Assembly: GCA_016648135.1 (NCBI GenBank)
Contig: JADDOH010002592.1
Coordinates: 1 to 64,000, forward strand
Length of the DNA: 64,000 bases
Direction: 5' to 3'
From: Agrypnia vestita
Lineage: Eukaryota; Arthropoda; Insecta; Trichoptera; Phryganeidae
Each line of letters starts with the position of its first letter. The first letter of the stretch is position 1. Below are positions 24,007 to 34,500 of the stretch, piece after piece. Made by a program: the position numbers and the translations under genes. Under the pieces are notes generated by a model. The model did no database searches, was not told where the DNA came from, and was given only the letters and a program-made list of their open reading frames with translations.

Positions 24007-24030
24007 TTGAGTTTTATAGGTATAGATATA
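22851..24030 (+). mobile_element. Element made largely of a nested tandem repeat, ending in (GACA)n
   Basis: It opens ACTAGCTGTCC and ends with about ten GACA units (23966-24005), then TTTTATAGGTATAGATATA, resembling the 3' tails of some insect non-LTR elements. Between these, a unit of about 125-131 bp containing GAATAAGTTTCC, AATTTTGAGTCCGAT, GGTCAAACGGTACAGATTTGCAT and AAAATATGTCAGGGG repeats six times (starts near 23018, 23147, 23278, 23531, 23660 and 23782). A variant unit containing GGATTAAGTTTAAA opens each half (22874 and 23396), so there is a 522-bp higher-order repeat of one variant plus three standard units. Confidence 0.65.
23966..24005. repeat. (GACA)n microsatellite
   Basis: About ten uninterrupted copies of GACA lie at the end of the nested tandem repeat. 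Confidence 0.95.
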
Positions 24031-24089
24031 AAATTGGACCGTATAAAGCAAAATTCATTGATGGAAAATATAATCAATTTAGTTAAGTC

Positions 24090-24140
24090 TCTCGATATGA
24101 GACTCGAACCTTTGATGGGCTCGTCTTACCACTAGTAGAG
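24090..24140 (-). repeat. tRNA-derived SINE head (fragment)
   Basis: On the minus strand CTAGTGGTAAGACGAGCCC resembles a pol III A box and GGTTCGAGTCT a B box, 20-odd bases apart. There is no cloverleaf or acceptor stem, so it is not a tRNA gene. A second A-box-like CTAGTGGTAAGACACTGGC lies at 24421-24439 on the plus strand, beyond the Penelope piece. Confidence 0.45.
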
Positions 24141-24204
24141 AAATAAAATAAAATACTGTTATTTAGTTAAGATCGATGAACCATCTTAAAACTTAATTTC
24201 AAGT

Positions 24205-24395
24205 AAGAATGTTCTTAGGTTTTCACGGCCACTGTGTTGTGGTTAAGTATCGGCTCGCGATACTTAACCACAACACCAACACTCACAACAACACATCTGC
24301 CCTGATGATGGACCCTGCAATGGGATTCGAAACGTCGGCCCGAAAGGTCGTAACAACACGGCATAATACCCCAGTAAACACAAACTTGATGATAA
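24205..24395. mobile_element. Penelope-type termini joined head to head, family A2
   Basis: AAGAATGTTCTTAGGTTTTCACGGCCAC (24204-24232) is the element end in minus orientation. It is followed by a 19-base perfect palindrome arm pair (24234-24252 and 24258-24276, loop of five) and then the same family in plus orientation, through CCCTGATGATGGACCC to CCCCAGTAAACACAAACTTGA. Two copies thus meet in inverted orientation with no coding sequence. The plus half carries an intact hammerhead-like motif. Confidence 0.6.
24299..24339 (+). ncRNA. Hammerhead-ribozyme-like motif A2
   Basis: GCC-CUGAUGA-U-GGACCC(UGCAAU)GGGAUUC-GAA-ACGU-C-GGC. The core CUGAUGA and GAA are intact, stem I is GCC/GGC, ACGU is self-complementary and C follows. 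Stem II pairs with one bulge. An extra U lies between core and stem II. The same arrangement is found at 56598-56638 beside a Penelope coding fragment. Confidence 0.5.
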
Positions 24396-24439
24396 TGTCA
24401 ATTAGATGTGCTTTTCTTTTCTAGTGGTAAGACACTGGC

Positions 24440-25915
24440 TTAATGATGAAAAGATTGAGGTCTGAGCTTGGAAAAGCGAGAAGCTCACAGCTAGCTTTAA
24501 TCCGAACAGGTTTTTTTTTTCTAAAAAAAGCGGCCAGATTCTCATTTAAATCTAATTCACTGTCAGAATAAGCGTCTCAACATTATTAAATAATAATTAA
24601 ATTAAGATTATTTAAGAAGAATGGCCATCCATCTATGGAAGACGACCAAATAGCAATCGCTGAAGACATTTCTGAACACAAAACCAAAAGGATGTAGGAG
24701 ATAAGGAAGTCAAAAACTAATATATAAAATAGGGTATGTCTTTAAAATTCAAAACTGGAGAGAAGTGATTCATAACGGGGGTCAATGGAAGAACACTCTT
24801 GAGGAGGTCAAGGCCCACGAGAGGTTATAGAACCATAGCAGGGATGTGCAGTTAGTAGGTACTTTGAAATATACTGAGCTAAATATGTGAGTCTAAAATA
24901 TGTAGGTCTTGTGTATTCCTAATGTCTTGCTGTATTTCTATTTAAAATATTACACACAAATATATATGTCACACAAATATTCAATTTGACCTTTTTCCCA
25001 AAATGTAAGTTTACGTACAACTCATGTTTCAATGAACCGAGTACACTCGCCTGACCAATATTGATGATATTAATCACCTAAGAACAACAGTAAGAGAAGG
25101 TTTGTCAACGTAGATAAATAAAACACGATTATTTACACTACGAATCGCAATTATGAGGGGCCCCATTTTCGGCACATGAAAAATGGAATTTGAATGAACA
25201 CTAAAAACTACATAAAATTTTTTAAAAAATACATCTGTACGCGCACGGGGGGTGAAATTTTAGCATGAAATGAAATGAGTGCGCATTATAATGAAAAAGG
25301 TGCATATTTCATATATTCTTTATGATTGTTGCTAAATTGTCAAAAATTTATTAAATTAAAATTAGTTTTTCAGTAACACGAATAACTATTATCGGCCATC
25401 TTGAATAGAGTACCAATCACAAAGAAGCTTTATTCCAAAGCTGACGAATGATTGGTTATTGAAATGAAAATTTAAACAGTTTGGATGAATTAGGATTTTA
25501 ACTGTGTAATGGAAATGTAAAAAAAACGGGTTTCTCGTTTCCGCAGATTTATGTATTTCGTATTTCGTGTTATTGTTTATGTTTGTGTTTTGATAGAATG
25601 TCCGCAATTAAAACAAAATATTGTCATCAGATTTTTAATAATGGAGATGACACCGTTAATTGCGAAACCTCAGATGAAATTACTATGGTCTAGTTAAGTA
25701 TTTTTTACATTTGTAAACTTTTTACTAAAGAAGTATAAACTCTAGCGCTTGTAAATAATTGCACGCACATATTTTTTTAAAAATTAAACGTAAATTATTT
25801 ATATTTTGAATTTATGCGGTTCGCCATGAGAGATATAATTTCGATGACACATATAAAATCAACATAGCAGTATCATGTATCTAAGCAATATTATTTCGTA
25901 TACCGTAAAATTACC
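24440..25915. other. Intergenic DNA
   Basis: No gene recognised. The purine-rich stretch 24600-24850 has the look of an old LINE 3' region but no alignable motif. Confidence 0.35.
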
Positions 25916-25919
25916 CGAA

Positions 25920-26170
25920 TTAAACCGCTTAATGCCTTCCGTAACACCAGACGAAGCTAACGAAATAGGAGCGCGCAAGTCTCCCAGTCAGGCAGTAGGT
26001 CAACACGGCCGGTGTTGCGGCTGGAGCTGAAAATCAAATACGCCTATTGACTTTGCAAGTACGGTAAAGCCGATTTTGATCAGTTATATGTACAAATGTT
26101 AATTTTACTCTCGCAAACACTCGGCGGCCGATTTATTACTCTGTCGCCTGCAAGCTGAACATTTATTCTA
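25920..26170. other. Non-coding block of raised complexity; candidate conserved element
   Basis: This 250-base block is GC-richer than its surroundings, not repeated elsewhere in the window and without a coding frame. It contains two homeodomain-type TTAATG or AATTAA words and CACGGCCGGTGTTGCGGCTGG. A regulatory role is speculation. Confidence 0.2.
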
Positions 26171-26339
26171 AAATCATAAAAGGCATTTCTAATACTTATT
26201 TGTATGAAATAATATAGATTTTATATTAAAATAAACACAAATTCGCTTGGTTTAAACAACTATATTTTTGGTAACAACAGCCGGTTTCAGAACCACTTCC
26301 GTCTTCCAGATAAACTACAAACTAAAAATTACATATGTA

Positions 26340-26425
26340 TTTTCTTTTTTATTTATTCTCACGGAAATCGTACCCAGAACCCTTGTGTGAGAAGCCAGTC
26401 TAATGCTCACTGGACTACGAGAATC
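26340..26425 (-). repeat. tRNA-derived SINE head
   Basis: On the minus strand an A-box-like TAGTCCAGTGAGCATTAGAC is followed by CTTCTCACACAAGGGTTC and a B-box-like GGGTACGATTTCC. The same order (CTTCTCACACCTAGGGTTC, GGGTTCGATCTC) is at 32735-32775, so these are two members of one family. Confidence 0.55.
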
Positions 26426-27413
26426 TTATTTTATTTTCAATACTCCAAGTCGGTGGAATTATTCTTATAATATGGCCAAAATAATATAATTTCAACTTTT
26501 TTTGATAATTAGTAGATGTGACACTGTGATTCTGCAAAACCACCTTATTCGAGTAGTTTATCTATAGTAGATATCCATATCCTTAAAATATCTAAAAATA
26601 CTACCTTACATTCTTCTAGTAGCTTTCTGATGATTTTATTTAAATTGATTATTTAAGTTTTCAATTATCATTTCTTAATTTTCAATTATATAATATATAA
26701 CACTGCCGATACCTATACCGATACTTTTCTGCTCTATTTGTTGCCATAAACTCGTGAAATTGAACGTAACACAGTTCTTAAACTTCCGCTTTATACTGAT
26801 ATTAAAATCAGTATCGTTTTTTTATTTATATTTTAAATTAATTCTGTATAAATTTATAAATGACAAGAAAATTTTGCAATTATTTAATGAGATTGATAAT
26901 AAATTGAATATAAAAATATCTTATTTTCATACTAGTCGGTGTGAAATATTTATTATTTGAACACTTAATTTATGCCGTGAAACTGTATTATTGTCACCGG
27001 AAACATTATTTTCCTCGTCATAATTATTGCAACACTCATTTCTATTCAAGTTTGGGTTTATTTTGCTCTCTACAAAGTATAATAGAAAATAAACAATTTC
27101 GCCGTACTCGATACTAATCAATACTGTCCTATACGCGAAATACGAGAGTGAAATTTTATACATAGATGCACCATACAGCCCCTATCCACTGATTTTACAG
27201 ATTTTAATGAGCTTTTTGACTCGAGACAATCTTTGAAATACGGATTTTGCTTCGATTAGACACAGTAGTGTGCCCACCTTGTCTCAGAGTTTCGCCGCTT
27301 CGCTTCATTCAGTCGGTAAGTCAAACATTTTAATCCATTGATAGATGTTTGATGTTTCATCCATCAATCAAGTTATATATTATAGATATCTATCTTACTA
27401 TATTTTTATATAG

Positions 27414-27735
27414 GAAAGTAGGTATGGAAGTCTTTTTGGGTGTTCATAAGGCCTACTACCTATCGTACAACTGGCTTAAGTGATCACTTTACACAATGTG
27501 ACGTTCACCAATCCCACCCATTATTGAGTAAAGTACATTGAGTAAAGTAATTGCTTAAGCTAGCCGTACGAACATCCAAAAAGACTTCCATACCTACTTT
27601 CCTATCTAAGAATATAGCTTCGTTTCTATTAGACATCCATAAAAGGTAAATATCTTGATTATTGTTGTCCCCCTGGGTATAAAATCCAGTATTGTGTTCT
27701 TGAAAAATTTGGACATATTCTAAATATTCCATCTG
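27414..27735. repeat. Dispersed repeat X, inverted pair
   Basis: AAAGTAGGTATGGAAGTCTTT at 27416 returns inverted at 27584-27604. Between them lies the family hallmark GGCTTAAGTGATCACTTTACAC with a 12-base palindrome AAGTGATCACTT. To the right, on the minus strand, the translation EYVQIFQ-NTGFYTQ matches EYVQIFQ-NRTGLLSQ at 29776-29840. Other copies are at 29295-29470, 35865-35950, 43640-43860 and 62990-63060. It is probably a degraded LINE or a satellite of one. Confidence 0.5.
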
Positions 27736-28261
27736 TAAGTTAATTAAATTTGAATCTCCCGAGAATCAGATTTAATTTCAACGTCGTAGAGAGTTGACAC
27801 GAAGCAGTGAGTCAAATATTTGTCATGGGATTATTTTTCATGATTACAACAAATAAGTTTTTAATATTTTTTTACATTTTAATGTAAAGGAAAATTGCGT
27901 AACTGTTAAGTGTCCCCAAAACCCAACAACAACACATGGCATGCCCCTAGCGACTAAGTGAATATATTTCCTGAGCCATCTTGCGGAATAAAGCTACACT
28001 CACAGCGTTACCGACAGTCTTTTAAATCATCAAATTGGAGCAAAATATTTATAATATCAACCACATGCTACTTATTACAAAAAATCTCGGCTGGAATCTG
28101 CAATTAAAACGGTGAATAATATGGTAATATCTAATGATACGTGTGTTAGCATGTACGGACATGATGCAGAAAGGATTTTTTTTCGTAAATAAACCCTGCA
28201 GTTTATTAAATAGAATAAATAAGTCTCCTATCATTAAGAGCAGGCATTGCGAAGAGCATTC

Positions 28262-28497
28262 TATACATGGTTATCTGGAAAACATTATTAACCTCGCAGG
28301 ACTATACTCCTGCCTTGATTATGAGTTCAAGCTATTATGACCTAATATCAATAGTTCAGGAGATATGCGACATCAAAGTTAGCATTTTTTTCAATATTTC
28401 CGAATTATTTTTTGTAAAACGTTGGACTATCATTACAGTAACTTATATCGAATATGAAAAATTAATTCCCTTTAATACAAGTCAAATAAAAAAATAG
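28262..28497 (+). mobile_element. Half copy of the MITE seen at 55885-56410
   Basis: GGTTATCTGGAAAACATTA, CTGCCTTGATTATGAGT, GTTGGACTATCATTACAGTA and TTTAATACAAGTCAAATAAA occur in the same order as in the left half of 55885-56410. The right terminal repeat is missing. Short frames here are by-products. Confidence 0.6.
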
Positions 28498-28499
28498 AA

Positions 28500-29170
28500 A
28501 ACTTCTGCCTACTGTGGTTAGTTAATTAATTTTTAAAATTGAAAAACCACATTAACTTTGAAATATTCGCTTGGGATATAAAAACGGTTTCAAATATCTT
28601 AATTTTGTCAGTTGGACACAGACAGTTTTGCTTCTAAAACTCCTCCATTACAATACAATACGAGCCTTCTTTACATTTTTTTAAATTTTTATTTATAGAT
28701 ATACCTGTTATGTTAAACTGAATATTAGACTTAAGACAAAATTAAAAAGTTGGCGAGATGTCAGATGGGTTTCGTTTCGTTCTTTTTTATATTTTATTAT
28801 TAATTATTTATATTACATTAATAAATAACTCCGTCTCCAAACACGAGATTTAAAACACTTTTTGGAAAGGTACAGCGAATAAAATGTATGTATTACTTAT
28901 AGGTTTAATAGACTAGAATAAGATAAAATGTAATAAACCATACGCAATATTAAACAATTTTTTATTAATCAATTAGAAAAGACATCAAATTAACGAAAAA
29001 ATATTTTTACTGCTCTTTTATTTATTCAATATTGCAAATATATATATGTTAAAGAAAATACATTATTATTGTGAAGTTGCAATTTCAGAACAAATTTCTG
29101 TGAATTATTAAATAAATTTTTATTAATCTATTAGAAACCACATACAGAAAAATCAAATTGACGAAAAAAT
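28500..29170. other. AT-rich intergenic DNA
   Basis: Nothing recognisable beyond two related stretches (ATCAAATTNACGAAAAAATATTTT near 28985 and 29152). Confidence 0.45.
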
Positions 29171-29174
29171 ATTT

Positions 29175-29262
29175 TAACTCCTACTAGGATTCGAACAAAC
29201 GGACCTCCAGCTTTGTAGCCAGCCGCGGTGAGGATCCTTGCAACTCACCTGTGAAACGTGGT
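29175..29262 (-). repeat. tRNA-like segment, probably SINE-derived
   Basis: The minus strand has GTTCGAATCC (B box) preceded by GGCTGGCTACAAAGCTGGAGGTCC. The T arm does not pair and no acceptor stem is visible, so a functional tRNA is unlikely. Confidence 0.3.
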
Positions 29263-29487
29263 GCGTAAGTGAAATATATACAACTTCCAAAAATTAATAG
29301 CCATGGTATTCTATCATGGGTGGAAATGGCGAACGTTACATATGTGTAAAGTGATCACTTAAGCCAACCGTACAATAGGTTGTAAGTCCTATGTACACCC
29401 ATAAAGACTTCTATACCTACTCTCCCTTAATAAAAAAATATACAGTTTCGCCTCTGTGAGACATCTATAATATACATTAATTGATTA

Positions 29488-29766
29488 ATATTCAAGTTTT
29501 TTGTTTTTAACATTGCGGAAATTCATTTTTAATATTTAAATTTAAAAATGAGGGTAAACACAACACTGTTTTATTCCACTATATTTATTTTGAATTGTTA
29601 GAACGTTTTCGGGATTTCTCCCATTGTCAATAACGTTTACGTAAAATTACGTTGCGTTGTAAACGTGTTGTTATTGATGATGGGAGAAATCCCGAAAACG
29701 TTCTAACAATTCAAAATAAATATAGTGGAATAAAACAGTGTTGTGTTTACCCTCATTCTTTAAAAT
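29488..29766. mobile_element. 279-bp hairpin element with a 12-bp target duplication, family C
   Basis: The insertion sits between two copies of ATTAATTGATTA. Its core is an inverted repeat with arms of about 85 bases (29547-29632 and 29668-29757), including CACAACACTGTTTTATTCCA, GAATTGTTAGAACGTTTTCGGGATTTCTCCCAT and their complements, around a small dyad GTTTACGTAAAATTACG...GTAAAC. It has no coding sequence. The structure parallels elements B and D, and the right arm contains the best-paired hammerhead-like motif in the window. Confidence 0.75.
29667..29710 (+). ncRNA. Hammerhead-ribozyme-like motif C
   Basis: GUUGUUA-UUGAUGA-U-GGGA(GAAA)UCCC-GAA-AACGUU-C-UAACAAU. Stem I has seven pairs (six Watson-Crick plus one G-U), stem II four pairs capped by a GAAA tetraloop, stem III is the palindrome AACGUU, and C is at the cleavage position. 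Two deviations stand out: the first core base is U where hammerheads have C3, and there is one extra U before stem II. The other arm of the element has UUGACAA, a further decayed core. Confidence 0.5.
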
Positions 29767-30249
29767 ATTAATTGATTATTGATGTTCCTGTGACAACAGT
29801 CCAGTTCTGTTCTGAAAAATTTGGACATACTCAAAAGGTCTTTCATCCATTTGTTCTCTAACTAACTTAGCATCACGCCGTTTCAGAGCGCCATACTCTC
29901 CTGTCCTGATACGCAAATCTCGCTTCATGCTCATCCACAACATCTCATGCATGCTCGCTGATGCTAAGCCTCTTAACAGAACCATCTTCTAGTATCTATT
30001 CGTCTTCCACAGCCACTTTCTATATCATTCTAACAATTCTCTCCTCGTGTATTCGTTCAACATGGCCCAACCACATAAACGACCCATTTTCCTATTTTGT
30101 TCATTATTTACTCCATCATAAATGGATTTGGCGCACATGCCTTAGTGATCTTATTTCCACTGCATTCAGTCTGTTTTCTTTCTGCTGTTGCCAGCTGCAG
30201 GATTCACTTCTGTACATCGGTTTTGGTGATTATGGTGACAACATTAATT

Positions 30250-31190
30250 AACTAACGCATAAAAAAATATTTTATTTTATTTATCCAGAATAAAAATTTA
30301 CATTCTTTCAACAGAAATACAATTTTTTACATTTTTTTTGGAATTGCCACTCAACTAGCCCATGGGCACATTACTGAGTGTCAGTGTCAAAAATCATATG
30401 TCAAACATAAGAAGCATAAAAACATGAAAAAAAAATATAAACGGGATGAAAAAAATAAAAATATAAAAACACAAAAATAAATACAATAAACATAATAAAT
30501 ATACATACAATATTATTTATATATGATACATATTTTAGCAGGAAAATTGAAATAATATTGTATAAAAGTATTTTTTTTTGTTTGAAAGGTTATTTGCAAA
30601 AAAAACTTATTATTTTATTTTTTTATATCACTGTTAGTGTTTTCTTGTTAATTATATAAAAAATGTTACCACAAAGTCATTTTGCAGTTATTAAAAAGTT
30701 ATAAAATATGATGTTTAATATGAGTGTTATGTTTGCGATCCCAATTACGCGAATCTCATCGGAAAACGGAGAAGGTTAAACAACTCGCAATATGAGAAAC
30801 GGTATATCGCCCCAGATATCCTGTGGAAGGTGAAAGCAAGGAGGCTTCAGTAGGCGGAACAAGTAGCGAGAGTAGATAAGTCCCGTAACATACACAAAGG
30901 TGTCGTTTACAAACAGGATCAAGACAGCCAAAACAGACCTGCAGATGTAGGGGAACACCCGGCAGACTGGACCACAACATGATGTCAGGTGGTTGTTGGA
31001 AGTTTTTTTGTATTTTTATTTTTTTATCAACGCCCACTTTAGAAACAATAATGTAAGCTAATTAATAGAATGAACACATTAAATGAACATTAAATGATCG
31101 CTCATGAAATACAATAAAAAAAATAATAACATATAAAAATAACAATAACACAAAGCAAAAGCAAATACTTAATAAGGCAATATCAAAGTT
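30250..31190. other. AT-rich intergenic DNA
   Basis: A GC-richer stretch at 30730-31000 has short minus-strand frames without recognisable domains. The rest is A/T-rich. Confidence 0.4.
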
Positions 31191-31194
31191 TGAT

Positions 31195-31592
31195 TTTTTC
31201 CAACATTATTAACAAATTTTTGGAAAAAAGTTAAACTATCGTTACAATAACTAATATCGATTATGAAAAATTCATTCGCTTTTGTACAAGTCGAATAAAT
31301 TATAAAAACCTTGCAAAAGTTGAAAATATAATTTTTAAGAGGTTTTTATTATATTATTTGAGTTGTTTTGAAGCGAATGAATTTTTCATAATCGTCATAA
31401 GTTACCGTAATGAAAGTTTAACGTTTTGCAAAAAATAAGTAAGAAATGTTGAAAAAAAAATGCAAACTTTGATATTGCGTATCTCCATATATATTAATAT
31501 TAAGCATGTTTGCTTGAGCGTTTACGGCTCACAATTGAGGCAGGAATCCACCTGTAAAGATTTTGCTACTAGCTATGAGACACCCTGTATAA
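31195..31592. mobile_element. Diverged MITE related to 55885-56410
   Basis: It shares TAAACTATCGTTACAATAACT, CGATTATGAAAAATTCATTCG, TACAAGTCGAATAAAT and AAACTTTGATATTGCGTATCTCC with 33400-33660 and 55885-56410, and ends ...ACACCCTGTATA. The central part is an inverted repeat around ATTATATTATTTG. Confidence 0.55.
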
Positions 31593-31659
31593 GATAAATA
31601 GCTCAATCAGAGCTGTTAATGTTTCAATAAATTGATTTCTAATATTGTGAGTTAAGCAG

Positions 31660-31745
31660 GTTCCGCCATAATCTTGCGGTTATCTCCAATCTTGCCGGCC
31701 GGCAGACTAATTGGATGCATACAAAGTCACGCGACTATCTAGTAG
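31660..31745. other. Short GC-richer non-repeated block
   Basis: It contains CTTGCCGGCCGGCAGACTAATTGG and GATGCATAC. It is not repeated in the window. A regulatory role is possible but unsupported. Confidence 0.15.
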
Positions 31746-31924
31746 TACCTACAAAAATTTACACGTCAATGGCGTCACTGTTACGTTTGTTTCATAACAT
31801 TTAATTTACAATTACAATCCAACATGGTTAATGTAAAACAGTTCTTTATGGACCAAGAGCAGATCAACCATGTATCTATTTGTAAATTTAAATAAGGTTA
31901 TTAAAAAAAATGAATTACTTAGAA

Positions 31925-32079
31925 CAGCGGTTCCCAACCTGTGGTACGCGAAAAATAATCAGTAATAGCGGACATAAAAAGTAAAAAAAAATCTCTCGAA
32001 ATACATTTTACGATGTGTTACAATTAAGCGCGATGTACTACAAAGTGGTACGCGAGTCAAAAAAGGTTGGGAAACGCTG
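31925..32079. mobile_element. hAT-like MITE, 155 bp
   Basis: The ends CAGCGGTTCCCAACCTGTGGTACGCG and, inverted, CAGCGTTTCCCAACCTTTTTTGACTCGCGTACC share about 15 terminal bases and GGTACGCG inside. Flanks ACTTAGAA and ACCATAGA(A) look like a decayed 8-bp duplication. CAGNGGTTCCCAACC ends and an 8-bp duplication are hallmarks of hAT non-autonomous elements. Confidence 0.75.
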
Positions 32080-32666
32080 ACCATAGAAGGATACACAAAT
32101 GGTACCACCCTGTCTGGCGATTTTCTTCTCCAGCGAGGGTGGTCCAGAGACTGACATCGAGTATGGTCATTCTAGATTTGAAAAGATATGAGCCATTACT
32201 TGGAATCTGGGAACGCTTACCTATAGCGAACAGCCTGGATGAAAACGATACCCAGAACCGAAGAAGATATAGCCTAAGAACGAGAAGAGCCGTCCCCAAC
32301 AGCCTACCTAGGCAAAAAGTAGGAACAGTGCAACGAAGAAGAAGACTTAAGAGGATACACGGAAAAAAATACCTATCCAAAAAAACATTTAACTCATCTG
32401 TATTCATCACACAGCTGTATTCATTTTTATTAATCTGGCTGCTAAGTTGCGTGTATACATGTAGTGTTATTATTTATTTTATGCTTATTAATATGAACAC
32501 CATGGACTTTGTGGATGCATATTTTGTACTTAAACTGAAGCATTTCTGTACATATTTGTCTTGTAATTCCCACTTGATGGATAAAAAGTATGTTCCGATT
32601 GTCGTTTGTCCCTGCGCTTTGGAGGCAGAGGAAAGGTTTTGTGTGGGCGCTTCCCCATCCCGCTAG
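32067..32666 (+). CDS. Unrecognised 199-codon reading frame
   Basis: Function not recognised. The first half is basic and hydrophilic, with an Arg-rich run near residues 65-105 (RRRYSLRTRR, QRRRRLKR); the second half has a hydrophobic stretch near residues 118-140 and a Cys-containing tail. The first four codons overlap the end of the hAT-like MITE, and the last third runs to the edge of a SINE, so the full frame cannot be an intact ancestral gene. About 32090-32390 could be a coding remnant of a retroelement (basic C-terminus) or chance. Confidence 0.2.
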   Translation: MGNADHRRIHKWYHPVWRFSSPARVVQRLTSSMVILDLKRYEPLLGIWERLPIANSLDENDTQNRRRYSLRTRRAVPNSLPRQKVGTVQRRRRLKRIHGKKYLSKKTFNSSVFITQLYSFLLIWLLSCVYTCSVIIYFMLINMNTMDFVDAYFVLKLKHFCTYLSCNSHLMDKKYVPIVVCPCALEAEERFCVGASPSR

Positions 32667-32711
32667 CATTCCCATATCAGCGGGGTGGTGAGTATGGCCA
32701 CTAAGCATTAA

Positions 32712-32950
32712 AATTGGCGGCCCTCGTAATCTAGTGGGCATGACAATGACTTCTCACACCTAGGGTTCAGGGTTCGATCTCGGTGAGGTCATAATTAATA
32801 AGCTTCCTGAGTAATTGGGCCTCCTTGATTGTTGAAGCGTAAAATTAAAAAAAATGCCGAATGTGGGTGGCAAAAGTGTAGGGCCGATGCGGGAGCTATC
32901 GCTCATAGAATCGCCCTGTGATGGATCCCTCTTCTCTACCAAAAAAAAAC
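32712..32950 (+). mobile_element. tRNA-derived SINE
   Basis: Head: A-box-like TAATCTAGTGGGC (32729-32741), B box GGTTCGATCTC (32771-32781). Body: AATTGGGCCTCC, AAATGCCGAATGTGGGTGGC, GTAGGGCCGATGCGGGAGCT and CGCCCTGTGATGGATCCCTC; an A-rich tail starts at 32940. Related pieces lie at 9640-9790 and 26340-26425. Confidence 0.65.
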
Positions 32951-33123
32951 ATATTATAACATTAAAAAAAATATCTATAATTTATAATACTTAACGGAAA
33001 ACTATTTTCTTGAATTAAATACGGCATTAAAATAGGTTGTATCTTAAATAAAGTTGCTACAATCCGTAAAAAATTATGTTCTTTTACATACACGATATAG
33101 TCAATAATAATAATAATAATAAT

Positions 33124-33325
33124 GAGTAGCTTGTTGGTCTTGTGGTTAGGACTCTTGCCTCGTGACCCAAAGGTTGCGGGTTCGAGCCTCACTCCAGACC
33201 AGCAAGTTAGTCCTATTTTCATAGCACAAGCGTTTAGCTTAGTTTGAAAATAGTAAGAATATTGATATGACACGTATTCCGTGTTCGTATCTCTATTTTT
33301 TTTAAAAAAAGAAAAAGAAAAGAAA
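33124..33325 (+). mobile_element. Second tRNA-derived SINE family
   Basis: An A box (TGGTCTTGTGGTTAGGAC), a B box (GGGTTCGAGCCTC), a body with GCGTTTAGCTTAGTTTGAAAA, and a T- then A-rich end at 33292-33327. It follows an (AAT)n tract. The acceptor stem of a tRNA is missing. Confidence 0.65.
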
Positions 33326-33329
33326 AAAT

Positions 33330-33372
33330 TGGATAACTTATATAGCGCCGTTTTCGCGAATACTCACCTCAA
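33330..33372 (+). repeat. Dispersed repeat, inverted copy at 53258-53300
   Basis: GGATAACTTATATAGCGCCG and TTTTCGCGAATACTCACCTCAA are the complement of TTGAGGTGAGTATTCGCGAAAA and CGGCGCTATATAAATTATCC near 53258-53300. Confidence 0.65.
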
Positions 33373-33399
33373 GGGCGCTTGAAGTTAGTAGTTTTAATG

Positions 33400-33660
33400 T
33401 TCTAGCAATACTCGTATTAAAGCAAATGAATTTTTCATAATCGATATGAGTTACTGTAATGATAGTTCAACTTTTTTCAAAAAATAATTCATAAATATTG
33501 AATAAAAATGCGAACTTTGATATTGCATATCTCCATAACTATTGATTCCATAACTAGGTCGTGGTTGCTAACACATTTTCTACTCATAATCAAGACAGAA
33601 ATCTACCTGTACAGTTTTCCTACGAGTTATGAGACATCCTGTATATTGTTACGGAATATC
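33400..33660 (+). mobile_element. Partial MITE related to 55885-56410
   Basis: It holds the right half of the family: AATGAATTTTTCATAATCGA, AATGATAGTTCAAC, GCATATCTCCATAACTA, CTCATAATCAAGACAG and the end GAGACATCCTGTATA. Confidence 0.55.
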
Positions 33661-34500
33661 TACTTCTCTTCATTGTTGAGTAACATGTACAAAATGAACA
33701 GGAGAGTTTTACGAATATTTTGTCAAATTATAATATTTAATATAGATAATAAAATAATCTAATTATAAACAAATTATAATCAAATTACAAACAAAAAACA
33801 AACCTAAGCAATTTGTAATTTGAATCAATCAACACGTCAATAAAACCGATCCCGTACGTTCAACAATTACATGACAAATGATCGCGATAAATCATATTAC
33901 ACTATCATAAATCACAGTTGTTTAAGGTCAACAGCTGTTACGTTTTTTCATGACTTAGGCCTTTACAGTCCTACGCACATGAATGTCGGTCACTCACATA
34001 CTGAATCCGTGCAACGGTCTGCCCTACTCCCGCGTTTCACTAAAGGAAAAAAATGCCAAGCAAAATACGCTTCCTCTCAAAATGTAAAATTATTTCTGTA
34101 TCACAAAGCTAATATACTTGATTAATGGTTTAACTCTTTTACTCGGATACGGTTCATACTTATTCGTCACATTATACTGGGTCTAGTCAAAAGATGCGTT
34201 TCTCCAATACGTTTCTTACCTGTAAGCAAATTGCGCGCGCTTAATCAAAAGTGTCGGTCATCTGTGGATGGTTGTATGACAGTATTCTAAATGGAATGAG
34301 TTTTTTGTGTAATGGTGATATGGGTGGGTAACCGATGCAGTAATGAGAAGATTTTCCGCTTGTGTGTCCGCTTGACCGAATGCCGGCCGATACGTTGTTT
34401 TAGTCCCAGTTTATATTTGAAGAATTTTGTATTATTATTCATATTTAACGAAAAACATTTATAAACTATTGAGACGCGAAGTTCTGCATTCAAAATAATA

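Larger units (their letters stand above)
29285..30250 (-). mobile_element. LINE relic with repeat X, split by a 279-bp insertion
   Basis: Left part (29285-29487) is repeat X. The right part (29767-30250) decodes on the minus strand, with many stops and frame changes, to reverse-transcriptase C-terminal remnants (KTDVQKC..QLATAERKQTE, VGPC, EYVQIFQ). It aligns with the relic at 39930-40385. The interruption 29488-29766 is flanked by identical 12-base ATTAATTGATTA (29476-29487 and 29767-29778), so the LINE is older than the insertion. Confidence 0.5.

Noticed and set aside
29776..29985. 69-codon minus-strand gene
   Set aside because: It is one open piece of a LINE relic with frame breaks on either side and a related decayed copy elsewhere in the window.
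33124..33200. A tRNA gene
   Set aside because: A and B boxes are good but there is no acceptor stem or clean anticodon arm; the body and tail fit a tRNA-derived SINE.
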